This document shows, one piece after another, positions 1-5,106 of a stretch of 6,154 nucleotides of DNA (the stretch's first letter is position 1; each line of letters opens with the position of its first letter). The position numbers and the translations under genes were made by a program. The stretch is from CAYWXK01 sp964462515 (GTDB taxonomy: Bacteria > Planctomycetota > Phycisphaerae > Sedimentisphaerales > Anaerobacaceae): the NCBI GenBank assembly GCA_964462515.1, contig CAYWXK010000100.1, positions 1 to 6,154 of the forward strand, written 5' to 3'. Under the pieces are notes generated by a model. The model was given only the letters and a program-made list of their open reading frames with translations, was not told the DNA's origin and searched no databases.

Positions 1-875
1 GAAAACGTGGATAATCCTCTAATCGCATGTGGTACATAAACAGGGGTCAGATCACGTTCATATACACTCTCAGACTTTTCCTGATCGCTACCTTCAAAAA
101 AAATCTGAAACGTATAAGGTTTCTTATCTTGGGTTTTCTTTTCATCCCAAATTTTTACTAAGAATAGACCAATCAAATTAAAGAAAAGTTCGTTTTGGTA
201 TTTTCCACCGCCCCAGAGAATATTGTGAAGCTCTCTTGCTATTCGGTCTAATTCTTCTTTCTTAACATCTACTCGCAGATCTTGTCCCTCTACGCCGCGG
301 ATGTAAGCAGGAGGCCGATCCTTAATGCCATATTTTTTCGGGATATACCGGAGATTCTGCCTTCCGTTTTCTACCCATTCTTCGAATGTTTTGAATTTCG
401 AGTAGTTTATCGTTTCAAATTTTTCTCTTAACTCTCCGTCCTCATAGGTTCTTGTATAATAAGTCAAAAACTTTAAAGCACCACTTCCTTTATCTTCTAT
501 TGCCGCTCGTTCGAAAAGTTGTGTTTTTATCGAGTCTTCAAAATAACGGTCATATTCTTCCCAAGATTTTAGTTCAAATAGGATAAAAGGATTACCGTCT
601 TGAGAATAAACAACAATGTCAGCTTTAGTATCAGTTTTCTTATGTGGATGACCTATTTTTCTTAAAATTTCAACATCGATAATTTTCTTTTCATTTTTAT
701 AACCATACTTTTCAATCAGATCATAAAATAGGCCAACTCTCACTTGTTCTTCGGGATCAGAAAGTTTATCTTTGTAGTTCTGCGATACATATTCAATCTC
801 AGAAAGGTCTTTAGAAACACGGAAATATCCTTTGGATACACCTTGCTTAAGAATTGCTTGAAAAGAATCATCCAT
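1..875 (-). CDS. Restriction-modification protein, HsdR_N-like nuclease plus N6-adenine methylase start (partial)
   Basis: The reading frame is open for 291 codons from ATG at 875 to the window edge, so the C-terminus is missing. An in-frame TGA (885-887) sits just upstream and GAGG (883-886, minus sense) lies 7 nt before the ATG, which fixes the start. Residues about 40-125 look like the N-terminal nuclease fold of type I restriction R subunits. E43 is in a helix, D86 is in ADIVVY, E101 and K103 are in FELK, and Q119 follows; together these form a PD-(D/E)xK site expected to cut DNA. Residues about 210-245 (ELHNILWGGG, then NLIGLFLVKIWDEK) resemble the helical start of HsdM-type N6-adenine methylases. 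In known proteins of this layout the SAM-binding methylase core follows, giving a single-chain type IIG-like or HsdM-like enzyme. No methylase catalytic motif (NPPF/Y) is inside the window, so methylation is inferred. The gene is AT-rich compared with prfA (for example 18 G/C in 601-660 against 39 G/C in 2281-2340), consistent with acquired DNA. Confidence 0.75.
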   Translation of the reverse strand, partial: MDDSFQAILKQGVSKGYFRVSKDLSEIEYVSQNYKDKLSDPEEQVRVGLFYDLIEKYGYKNEKKIIDVEILRKIGHPHKKTDTKADIVVYSQDGNPFILFELKSWEEYDRYFEDSIKTQLFERAAIEDKGSGALKFLTYYTRTYEDGELREKFETINYSKFKTFEEWVENGRQNLRYIPKKYGIKDRPPAYIRGVEGQDLRVDVKKEELDRIARELHNILWGGGKYQNELFFNLIGLFLVKIWDEKKTQDKKPYTFQIFFEGSDQEKSESVYERDLTPVYVPHAIRGLSTF

Positions 876-919
876 TTTAAAACCTCACAATCCGTGTTTT
901 TCCGGTAAATTTTAAAGAT

Positions 920-961
920 AGAGATATTGTAAACGATAAGAAAGTCAGAAGCAATATCTCT
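920..961. promoter_or_regulatory. Operator-like inverted repeat over the promoter
   Basis: AGAGATATTG (920-929) and its exact reverse complement CAATATCTCT (952-961) form two 10-bp arms separated by 22 bp. The arm centres are 32 bp apart, about three helical turns, so a protein bound to both would sit on one face of the DNA. One arm overlaps the proposed -10 and the other overlaps the proposed -35 of the restriction-modification gene. As RNA it would be a long-looped, AT-rich hairpin, which is a weaker interpretation. I infer a repressor or autoregulatory site, as is common for restriction-modification control; no regulator gene is visible in the window. Confidence 0.4.
926..954 (-). promoter_or_regulatory. 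Candidate promoter of the restriction-modification gene
   Basis: On the minus strand, TTGCTT (954-949) and TACAAT (931-926) are separated by 17 nt. The -10 matches consensus at 5 of 6 positions and the -35 at 3 of 6. Transcription would begin near 919, giving a leader of about 45 nt before the ATG at 875. The arms of a perfect inverted repeat overlap both hexamers, which strengthens the case that this is a regulated promoter. Confidence 0.45.
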
Positions 962-1076
962 GCCAAATCGCACCTGTTGTTTTATTCAAAGGGGAATCGT
1001 CTGTAATGTTCCTGTAAGGAAGCATTATACCGAAGGTTAGGACGATTACAAGGGCAATAAGCCGGCGACGACCCAT
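945..1076 (-). CDS. Possible 43-residue membrane or secreted small protein
   Basis: An ATG at 1076 opens a 43-codon frame ending at TGA (945-947). The peptide begins MGRRR and continues with the hydrophobic stretch LIALVIVLTFGIML (about residues 6-19), then a polar tail ending GAIWQRYCF. The charged N-terminus followed by a 14-residue hydrophobic core is what a signal anchor or signal peptide looks like. No convincing Shine-Dalgarno sequence precedes the ATG; the upstream bases are mostly A. The end of the frame overlaps the proposed promoter spacer of the restriction-modification gene in the same direction. I do not recognise a family. It could be a true small membrane protein, the decayed start of a longer gene, or chance. 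Confidence 0.28.
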   Translation of the reverse strand: MGRRRLIALVIVLTFGIMLPYRNITDDSPLNKTTGAIWQRYCF

Positions 1077-1256
1077 TTTTTTCAGTGATTTAGCCGTAAA
1101 AGTCGAGTTTCAGGGCAATTAAAGTAAGATTGTAAATGTCATTGCTCGGAACCGTTAAAAAATTTACTACGTTGAGTAAAAGCCGGCATAGATATGCTTA
1201 GATGGCTTTCAAGTCACACCTGCATATTGTAGGTATCTTAAAAAATGGGTCATCAC
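1065..1256. repeat. Inverted repeat pair flanking about 155 bp of noncoding DNA
   Basis: The left arm (1065-1082) reads GCGACGACCCATTTTTTT. The right arm (1239-1256), reverse complemented, reads GTGATGACCCATTTTTTA. They agree at 15 of 18 positions, including 11 consecutive (GACCCATTTTT). The 1083-1238 interior contains no recognisable gene, rRNA or tRNA. The left arm also holds the start codon of the possible small minus-strand ORF, and the right arm has the equivalent ATGGGTC on the plus strand. A MITE-like element is one reading; no target-site duplication is obvious at the edges. The whole may equally be a long-range coincidence in AT-rich intergenic DNA. Confidence 0.3.
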
Positions 1257-1270
1257 GAGAAAAGTTTTTA

Positions 1271-1298
1271 TTGATATTCTGAAGAAGCGTGTTATAAT
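1271..1298 (+). promoter_or_regulatory. Sigma70-type promoter of rpmE
   Basis: TTGATA (1271-1276) and a perfect TATAAT (1293-1298) are separated by 16 nt. Transcription would start near 1305, giving a leader of about 27 nt, and GGAG (1318-1321) lies 10 nt before the rpmE ATG. The position of this promoter also argues against the upstream GTG at 1299 being the translation start. Confidence 0.65.
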
Positions 1299-1331
1299 GT
1301 GATTTATAATTTATTTCGGAGAATTGAATTT

Positions 1332-1565
1332 ATGAAGAAAAAGATACATCCAGAATACCATAAGGTTGTGATTCGTTGCGGCTGCGGCAATACGTTCGAG
1401 ACCCGCAGCACGGCAAAGGAAATCCACGCGGAGATATGCTCTGTGTGCCATCCGTTCTATACGGGTAAGCAAAAGTATATCGATACAGCCGGGCGGATAG
1501 AACGTTTCCAGAAGAAATACGGCACAACGTATATGAAAATAAATAAAAAAGACCAGAAACAATAG
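1332..1565 (+). CDS. rpmE: 50S ribosomal protein L31, zinc-binding type
   Basis: The 77-residue product is a component of the large ribosomal subunit that helps bridge it to the small subunit. It has the family layout throughout: MKKKIHPEY at the start, a CxC pair (C16, C18), RST, then CSVCHPFYTGKQK with the second pair (C36, C39), and GR..RF..KY towards the end. The four cysteines make it the zinc-containing (C+) form rather than the zinc-free paralogue. Length is slightly above the usual 65-75 because of a lysine-rich tail. An upstream in-frame GTG (1299) would add 11 residues, but it overlaps the -10 box and would precede the predicted transcript start. The ATG at 1332 has GGAG 10 nt upstream and matches family N-termini. 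prfA follows after a terminator-like hairpin; rpmE next to prfA is a common bacterial arrangement. Confidence 0.96.
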   Translation: MKKKIHPEYHKVVIRCGCGNTFETRSTAKEIHAEICSVCHPFYTGKQKYIDTAGRIERFQKKYGTTYMKINKKDQKQ

Positions 1566-1586
1566 CTGCTTTTTCGGCTACAATCT

Positions 1587-1630
1587 GAGCTCCTATTTTG
1601 ATAAACCAGCAATAGGAGCTCTTGTATTTT
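1587..1630 (+). terminator. Terminator-like hairpin after rpmE
   Basis: A perfect 11-bp inverted repeat, GAGCTCCTATT (1587-1597) and AATAGGAGCTC (1611-1621), closes a 13-nt loop 21 nt after the rpmE stop. It is followed by TTGTATTTT, a T-rich but interrupted tract, so termination may be incomplete. Because the stem is a true inverted repeat it could act for either strand. Just downstream, TGGTATGAT (1630-1638) resembles an extended -10 element that could restart transcription for prfA, although no matching -35 is visible. Confidence 0.55.
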
Positions 1631-1715
1631 GGTATGATGCGAACACACAGGCAATTGCTAAATATCGAATGTCGAAGTCTGTGTCCTTTGTGCCCAAGCG
1701 TGTGTCTTGAGTTTT

Positions 1716-2804
1716 ATGGCTAAAGAAGAGAACATTCTGGTTACAAAACTCGATGGGTTCGAGGCCCGGTATAGTGAAATTGATAAACAGCTTGCCGACC
1801 CTGCTATTGCAAAAGAGCATGCCAGGATAAAATTGTTGTCTAAGGAGCAAGGAAAGCTGCGAACGATAGTTAAGAAATATCACGATTATAAGGAGACGAT
1901 TGGAGGCATTGAAGACGCCCAGCAGATATTAAAAGATGATGCTGCCGACAGAGAATTCAAGGCATTAGCTCAAGAAGAGCTGCAACAGCTTGAGGATAAA
2001 AGGAGCGTGTTGCTCAGGGAGCTTGAAGATGCCCTTATGATGAGCGACGAGATGGATGCCGACTCGGTGATTATGGAAATACGAGCGGGCACTGGCGGCG
2101 AGGAGGCGGCCCTGTTTGCCAGAGACCTTTATAATATGTATGTAAAATATGCTGAGGACCGCAAGTGGAAGACCGAGCCGCTTGATTTCAGCGTAACAGA
2201 TAAAAACGGCTTACGCGAGGCGATATTTAGCGTAAAGGGCCCGGGTGTGTGGGCCGAATTGCGATATGAGGGGGGCTGCCACCGCGTCCAGCGGGTGCCG
2301 GAGACCGAATCGCAGGGCAGGATTCACACCTCAGCAGCAACGGTAGCGGTGCTGCCCGAGCCGGAAGAGCTTGATATCGAGATAAGTCCCAGCGATGTAA
2401 TTGAGCACGTAAGCAGAGCCAGCGGACCAGGCGGGCAAAAAGTTAATAAAGTAAGTTCCGCCATTAAGCTTGAACATGTCCCGACAGGAATCACTGTTAG
2501 TATGCAGGATGACAAAAGTCAGCACAAGAATCGTGCCAAGGCCTGGCGGCTTCTAAAGAGCAGAATTTACGAGTTTTACGAAAGCAAAAAAAGAGCTGAG
2601 CGCGATTCGCAGCGCAAGACTATGATAGGCTCGGGCGACAGGTCTGAGAAGATAAGGACATACAACTTCCCGCAAAATCGCGTTACCGACCACAGGATAA
2701 ATTTGTCGATCTATAACTTAGATAGAATAATGGCCGGCGAGCTGGGCGAGGTAATCACGGCCCTGAAGAATTACGACAGGCAGCAAAGACTGAAAAATCT
2801 GTAG
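1716..2804 (+). CDS. prfA: Peptide chain release factor 1
   Basis: The protein recognises UAA and UAG in the ribosomal A site and triggers release of the finished polypeptide. From the ATG at 1716 it is 362 residues, close to the usual 360. In order it shows a helical N-terminal domain (about 1-105); the segment around RAGTGGEEAALFARDLYNMY; the stop-codon recognition tripeptide PxT as P195-E196-T197 in VQRVPETESQGRIHTS; the catalytic loop SGPGGQKVNK with GGQ at 239-241; and the C-terminal region ending in NLDRIMAGEL and a short helix. The PxT motif and overall sequence make it RF1 rather than RF2 (which has SPF). An in-frame TTG at 1707 would add three residues (MSF), but the ATG fits the family better. 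The ribosome binding site is weak (TTGAG only). The gene itself ends in TAG, one of its own target codons. The methyltransferase gene prmC, which often follows prfA and modifies the GGQ glutamine, is not next to it here. Confidence 0.97.
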   Translation: MAKEENILVTKLDGFEARYSEIDKQLADPAIAKEHARIKLLSKEQGKLRTIVKKYHDYKETIGGIEDAQQILKDDAADREFKALAQEELQQLEDKRSVLLRELEDALMMSDEMDADSVIMEIRAGTGGEEAALFARDLYNMYVKYAEDRKWKTEPLDFSVTDKNGLREAIFSVKGPGVWAELRYEGGCHRVQRVPETESQGRIHTSAATVAVLPEPEELDIEISPSDVIEHVSRASGPGGQKVNKVSSAIKLEHVPTGITVSMQDDKSQHKNRAKAWRLLKSRIYEFYESKKRAERDSQRKTMIGSGDRSEKIRTYNFPQNRVTDHRINLSIYNLDRIMAGELGEVITALKNYDRQQRLKNL

Positions 2805-2813
2805 AGACGACAC

Positions 2814-2831
2814 AGGAAATTTTCCTTTTTT
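2814..2831 (+). terminator. Weak terminator candidate after prfA
   Basis: AGGAAA (2814-2819) and TTTCCT (2821-2826) form a short palindrome immediately followed by TTTTT, ten bases after the prfA stop. The stem is short and has only two G:C pairs, so it is poor as an intrinsic terminator despite the T tract. It is the only hairpin-plus-T-run I see between prfA and the next gene. Confidence 0.3.
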
Positions 2832-2894
2832 ATGATTTTACTTGTCTGTTTTTTCACAGTTTATAAGTTCGGTTAAAATTCTTGCATAAATGGG

Positions 2895-2969
2895 TAATGG
2901 CGACTATTCTATATTACAGTTTATGAAGCCAAACCACCGAAGTGGACAACACCAACCCAAAGGAGATGA
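2895..2969 (+). pseudogene. C-terminal remnant of a toxin gene upstream of a YgiT-type antitoxin
   Basis: The frame ending at TGA (2967-2969) encodes ITVYEAKPPKWTTPTQRR. This resembles the end of the small DUF4258-type toxins that are usually encoded directly before YgiT-type zinc-finger antitoxins: a beta strand ITVYE, then a PxxW turn and a basic tail. An in-frame TAA (2895-2897) lies only 24 codons before the stop. A neighbouring frame reads NGDYSI up to the same point, as if a frameshift near 2911 had broken the gene. No N-terminal toxin sequence is recognisable in 2832-2894, so the gene is at best a fragment. The position supports the call: the stop lies 5 nt before the antitoxin ATG, and the antitoxin's Shine-Dalgarno AGGAG (2961-2965) lies inside the tail. 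The assignment rests on about 18 residues and my recollection of the family. Confidence 0.42.
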
Positions 2970-2974
2970 TAGAT

Positions 2975-3142
2975 ATGAGATGTAGTATCGAAAGCTGTCC
3001 GGGAGAGTATTAGAAGCGCAAGATTGCGCACACTGTGCGCCATAAAGGGCAGGTGGTTGTCATTGACCACGTCCCGGCAGAAGTTTGCTCAGTGTGCGGA
3101 GACGTACTTCTAAAGCCGGAAACGGTTCGATTGACTTTCTAA
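2975..3142 (+). pseudogene. YgiT-type zinc-finger antitoxin, interrupted by a TAG stop
   Basis: Reading through one stop gives a 55-codon frame with the features of the YgiT/MqsA N-terminal zinc-finger domain. The first Cx4C knuckle (C3, C8) lies in the start segment before Tyr12. A segment HTVRHKGQVVVIDHVPAEV follows, then the second knuckle CSVC (C38, C41) and GDVLLKPETVR. Codon 13 is TAG (3011-3013). The product also stops at TAA soon after PETVR, whereas family members usually continue with a further helix, so it is shortened as well as interrupted. AGGAG at 2961-2965, 9 nt before the ATG, is a good ribosome binding site that survives. The intact family supplies the antitoxin of a two-gene toxin-antitoxin pair, where zinc stabilises the domain. 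Here TAG is a normal stop (three neighbouring genes use it) and RF1 is present, so suppression is unlikely. A restart after the stop would lack the first zinc knuckle. Confidence 0.75.
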
Positions 3143-3249
3143 AATAGTTTTGTTATTCTATTGGAAATGAGGCTCAACGGCGTAGATGAGCAAGAATATA
3201 CTATGTTAAATGGGAAATCCCAGTTAAAAGCACATTGGAGGAGAGTAAC

Positions 3250-4113
3250 ATGAAAACACGACTATTCGTTGTAGCGTTCCTGCTGATGGTGAGCTCCTTT
3301 CTGCCGAATTGCGGCGTACATGCTTCTATTATAGGTTATGGTGTTTACAAGGTAATGGCCAGTATCACAGATAATGGTATGCACGTTGTGTCTACTCAAA
3401 TTGATTCTAAAACCCCTGGCCTGGGGAGTACGGGTGCCAGCGCCTATGTCGCCGATTCCTATGGAGCGGTGAGCTCGTCCTGGTCAATCAGTCCGTTGAC
3501 CGCGAACGAAGCTCAAGTCAACATAAACACGTTCTATCAGGCCCCCGCTTCAGACGCATATAGCTCTGCGGGCCAGGCTGGAGAGGTCCACTTCAATTAC
3601 CACTCCGACACTGTCTTCACGGTCAACTATTACTGGGACCTTACCTGGGGCATAAATGATCCTTGCGAGTTTTTGAACCTCAACTTTTTTGGTCAACAGA
3701 TAAAATTGCGGATCTATGACTCCATGGGTAACTATCGGGATTGGTGGGTACCCCAGAATTATAACCGCTGGTATCCCTATACCGGAAATTATGCTGGGTC
3801 AACCTCATTCAACCTTGGGTCAGGCGATTGGCTCTTCATCGTCTACACCAGCGGCTCAAACTCAAGATGGGCCGGGCAATGGGAGTCTATATCAGGCAAT
3901 GTATATCTTGATTTCGACGGCGGGTCCAGGTTTTTCGATCACGTTGATTTCAACCATGACGGCATTGTGAACCTGGCCGATTACAGCTTTTTTGCTCAAA
4001 CTTGGCTGCTTAGTGCCGGGCAAGCTGGATACCTGGAGGTCTGCGACCTGGTGAATGATGATGTAATCGATCTGAATGACTTGCTGATCTTCCTCGAATA
4101 CTGGTTGGATTAG
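3250..4113 (+). CDS. Secreted protein with C-terminal dockerin-like calcium-binding repeats
   Basis: The 287-residue product has a signal peptide: MKTR, a hydrophobic core LFVVAFLLMVSSFL, and a likely cut after V-H-A at residue 25. C21 sits in LPNC, which is a poor lipobox, so ordinary signal peptidase I is more likely. Residues about 26-225 are rich in Ser, Tyr, Trp and Asn with alternating strand-like patterns, suggesting a beta-sandwich; I do not recognise a family or catalytic motif. The tail has two dockerin-like repeats. The first loop uses D233, N235, D237, N241 and D244 and is followed by FFAQTWLL. The second uses D266, D270, D274 and D277, with V268 where an acidic or Asn residue is usual, and is followed by IFLEYWLD. 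In cellulosome systems such repeats bind cohesins; in Phycisphaerae similar tails occur on many exported proteins and their partner is not established to my knowledge. GGAGG (3237-3241) lies 8 nt before the ATG; an in-frame TTG at 3235 lies next to that motif and is rejected. The 107 bp before it hold no clear promoter. Confidence 0.8.
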   Translation: MKTRLFVVAFLLMVSSFLPNCGVHASIIGYGVYKVMASITDNGMHVVSTQIDSKTPGLGSTGASAYVADSYGAVSSSWSISPLTANEAQVNINTFYQAPASDAYSSAGQAGEVHFNYHSDTVFTVNYYWDLTWGINDPCEFLNLNFFGQQIKLRIYDSMGNYRDWWVPQNYNRWYPYTGNYAGSTSFNLGSGDWLFIVYTSGSNSRWAGQWESISGNVYLDFDGGSRFFDHVDFNHDGIVNLADYSFFAQTWLLSAGQAGYLEVCDLVNDDVIDLNDLLIFLEYWLD

Positions 4114-4162
4114 ATTATCTATTCATTGACCTGAGAACGCACTTATTTGGAGAAGGAGAATT

Positions 4163-4225
4163 ATGAGTAAGAGTATTTTTTATCATAATACTCCCCAAAA
4201 ATCAGACCAGCATATAAGGTGGTAA
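4163..4225 (+). CDS. Possible 20-residue peptide with a strong ribosome binding site
   Basis: GGAGAAGGAG (4149-4158) lies 4 nt before an ATG that opens a 20-codon frame, MSKSIFYHNTPQKSDQHIRW, ending in TAA. The ribosome binding site is among the best in the window and lies 49 bp after the stop of the dockerin-tailed gene, so it could be the second gene of that transcript. The peptide matches nothing I know and has no membrane segment. It may be a leader peptide, or the surviving start of a gene whose body has been lost; 4226-4368 shows no continuation in any frame that I recognise. Confidence 0.25.
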   Translation: MSKSIFYHNTPQKSDQHIRW

Positions 4226-4368
4226 GTTGTGTTATAGTTCTTTTAGGTTTACGCCACAGGCATATAAATTTACATGAAAGAAGTCGGAATTATGGCACAA
4301 CATCGACATTTTGGCAGAAATTTCAAGGACGGATACGCAGACTGTAAGAGTTAAATCTTGAGTATCTA

Positions 4369-5106
4369 ATGCTCAATATCAGACAGCAGATTTCAGATAA
4401 GGAATTATCGCGATATATAGACCATACGCTCATAATCGCTACGGCGACAAGAGAGCAAGTCAAACAACTGTGTCAGGAGGCGAAGGACTACGGTTTTCAT
4501 ACGGTGTCGGTCAACGGGCGATGGGTGGCGCTTGCGGCGGAGCTACTGGCGGGGTCAAAGGTTGCGGTTGGCGGCGTGGTAAGTCTGCCATTGGGGGCGG
4601 ACACAACTAAAATCAAGGTAGCGCAGGCGAAAGAGGTCATATTTGCCGGTGCGGACGAGATTGATATGGTTGCTGATATAGCGGCGATAATTGAAGGTGA
4701 CAGTTCATATCTATTGAATCAGTTGCAGGCAGTGTTGAAGGTCTGCCGGTCGATGAGGCCGATTGTTTTACTAAAAGTAATAATTGAATCGGCTGCCCTA
4801 ACAAGAGAGCAAAAGATATTTGCCTGCCAAATCGCTGAGCAGGCCGGTGTCGATTTTATAAAGACAAGCACAGGCTTGCATCCTGCCGGCGGAGCGACAA
4901 TAGAAGATATAAAGCTAATGAAAGAGATTGCCCCAAACTGTAAGATAAAGGCAGCAGGCGGAATCAGGACCGCAAGGCAGGCGCTTGAGATGTTGCAGGC
5001 GGGGGCAGAAAGGATAGGCACCTCCTCGGGGGTGCAGATAATAGAGCAGTTGCGGGCAGGAAGATTAAATGGCGATGGGAACAGTCACCAGGGCGAGCAA
5101 GTCTAA
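4369..5106 (+). CDS. deoC: Deoxyribose-phosphate aldolase
   Basis: This cytosolic class I aldolase splits 2-deoxy-D-ribose 5-phosphate into glyceraldehyde 3-phosphate and acetaldehyde, the last step of deoxynucleoside breakdown. The 245-residue chain shows the family TIM-barrel signatures: IDHTLI near residue 17, LPLGADTTK in the 70s, EIDMV with the proton-relay aspartate at D99, the Schiff-base lysine K165 in DFIKTSTG, the second relay lysine K194 in IKAAGGIRT, and the phosphate-binding end RIGTSSG. All expected catalytic residues are present, so the enzyme should be active. Length is between the short (about 220) and E. coli-type (259) forms, with a polar C-terminal extension after GVQIIEQL. 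The ATG at 4369 has only a weak GAG 8 nt upstream. Its last 38 bp overlap the start of pabB in another frame, implying cotranscription. Most of 4226-4368 upstream is featureless. Confidence 0.95.
   Translation: MLNIRQQISDKELSRYIDHTLIIATATREQVKQLCQEAKDYGFHTVSVNGRWVALAAELLAGSKVAVGGVVSLPLGADTTKIKVAQAKEVIFAGADEIDMVADIAAIIEGDSSYLLNQLQAVLKVCRSMRPIVLLKVIIESAALTREQKIFACQIAEQAGVDFIKTSTGLHPAGGATIEDIKLMKEIAPNCKIKAAGGIRTARQALEMLQAGAERIGTSSGVQIIEQLRAGRLNGDGNSHQGEQV

Noticed and set aside
740..973. A 77-codon minus-strand frame that starts at 973.
   Set aside because: It overlaps, in another frame, the conserved start of the restriction-modification gene, has no family features, and crosses the proposed promoter.
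1188..1216. The stretch GCTTAGATGGCTTTCA resembles the antisense of a conserved 23S rRNA segment (GCTTAGATG-CTTTCA).
   Set aside because: The match is about 15 bases with one inserted base, and neither flank resembles rRNA. It is most likely coincidence.
1299..1331. Upstream GTG start for rpmE.
   Set aside because: It overlaps the end of a perfect -10 box, precedes the likely transcript start, and adds 11 residues absent from the L31 family.
2324..2525. Minus-strand open frames antisense to prfA, and similar ones opposite rpmE, deoC and pabB.
   Set aside because: They lie wholly opposite conserved genes, have low-complexity or implausible sequences, and lack ribosome binding sites. They are shadows of the plus-strand coding frames.
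3011..3013. The TAG in the antitoxin could be a recoded or read-through codon.
   Set aside because: rpmE, prfA and the dockerin-like gene all end in TAG and RF1 is encoded in the window, so TAG is an ordinary stop. The truncated C-terminus also points to decay.
3235..3249. Upstream TTG start for the dockerin-tailed protein.
   Set aside because: It would make the Shine-Dalgarno motif coding and put an acidic segment (MEESN) before a good signal peptide that starts at the ATG at 3250.
3304..3315. LPNC at residues 18-21 of the dockerin-tailed protein as a lipoprotein lipobox.
   Set aside because: Asn at -1 and Pro at -2 do not fit the lipobox; a V-H-A signal peptidase I site follows four residues later.
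4274..4354. A 26-codon frame starting MKEVGIMAQHRHFG just before deoC.
   Set aside because: It has no ribosome binding site, no recognisable motif, and is of a length expected by chance.
1704..4363. The shared TCTTGAGT before the starts of prfA (1705-1712) and deoC (4356-4363) as a common regulatory element.
   Set aside because: The match is only about eight bases, partly explained by a weak Shine-Dalgarno, and the distances to the ATG differ.
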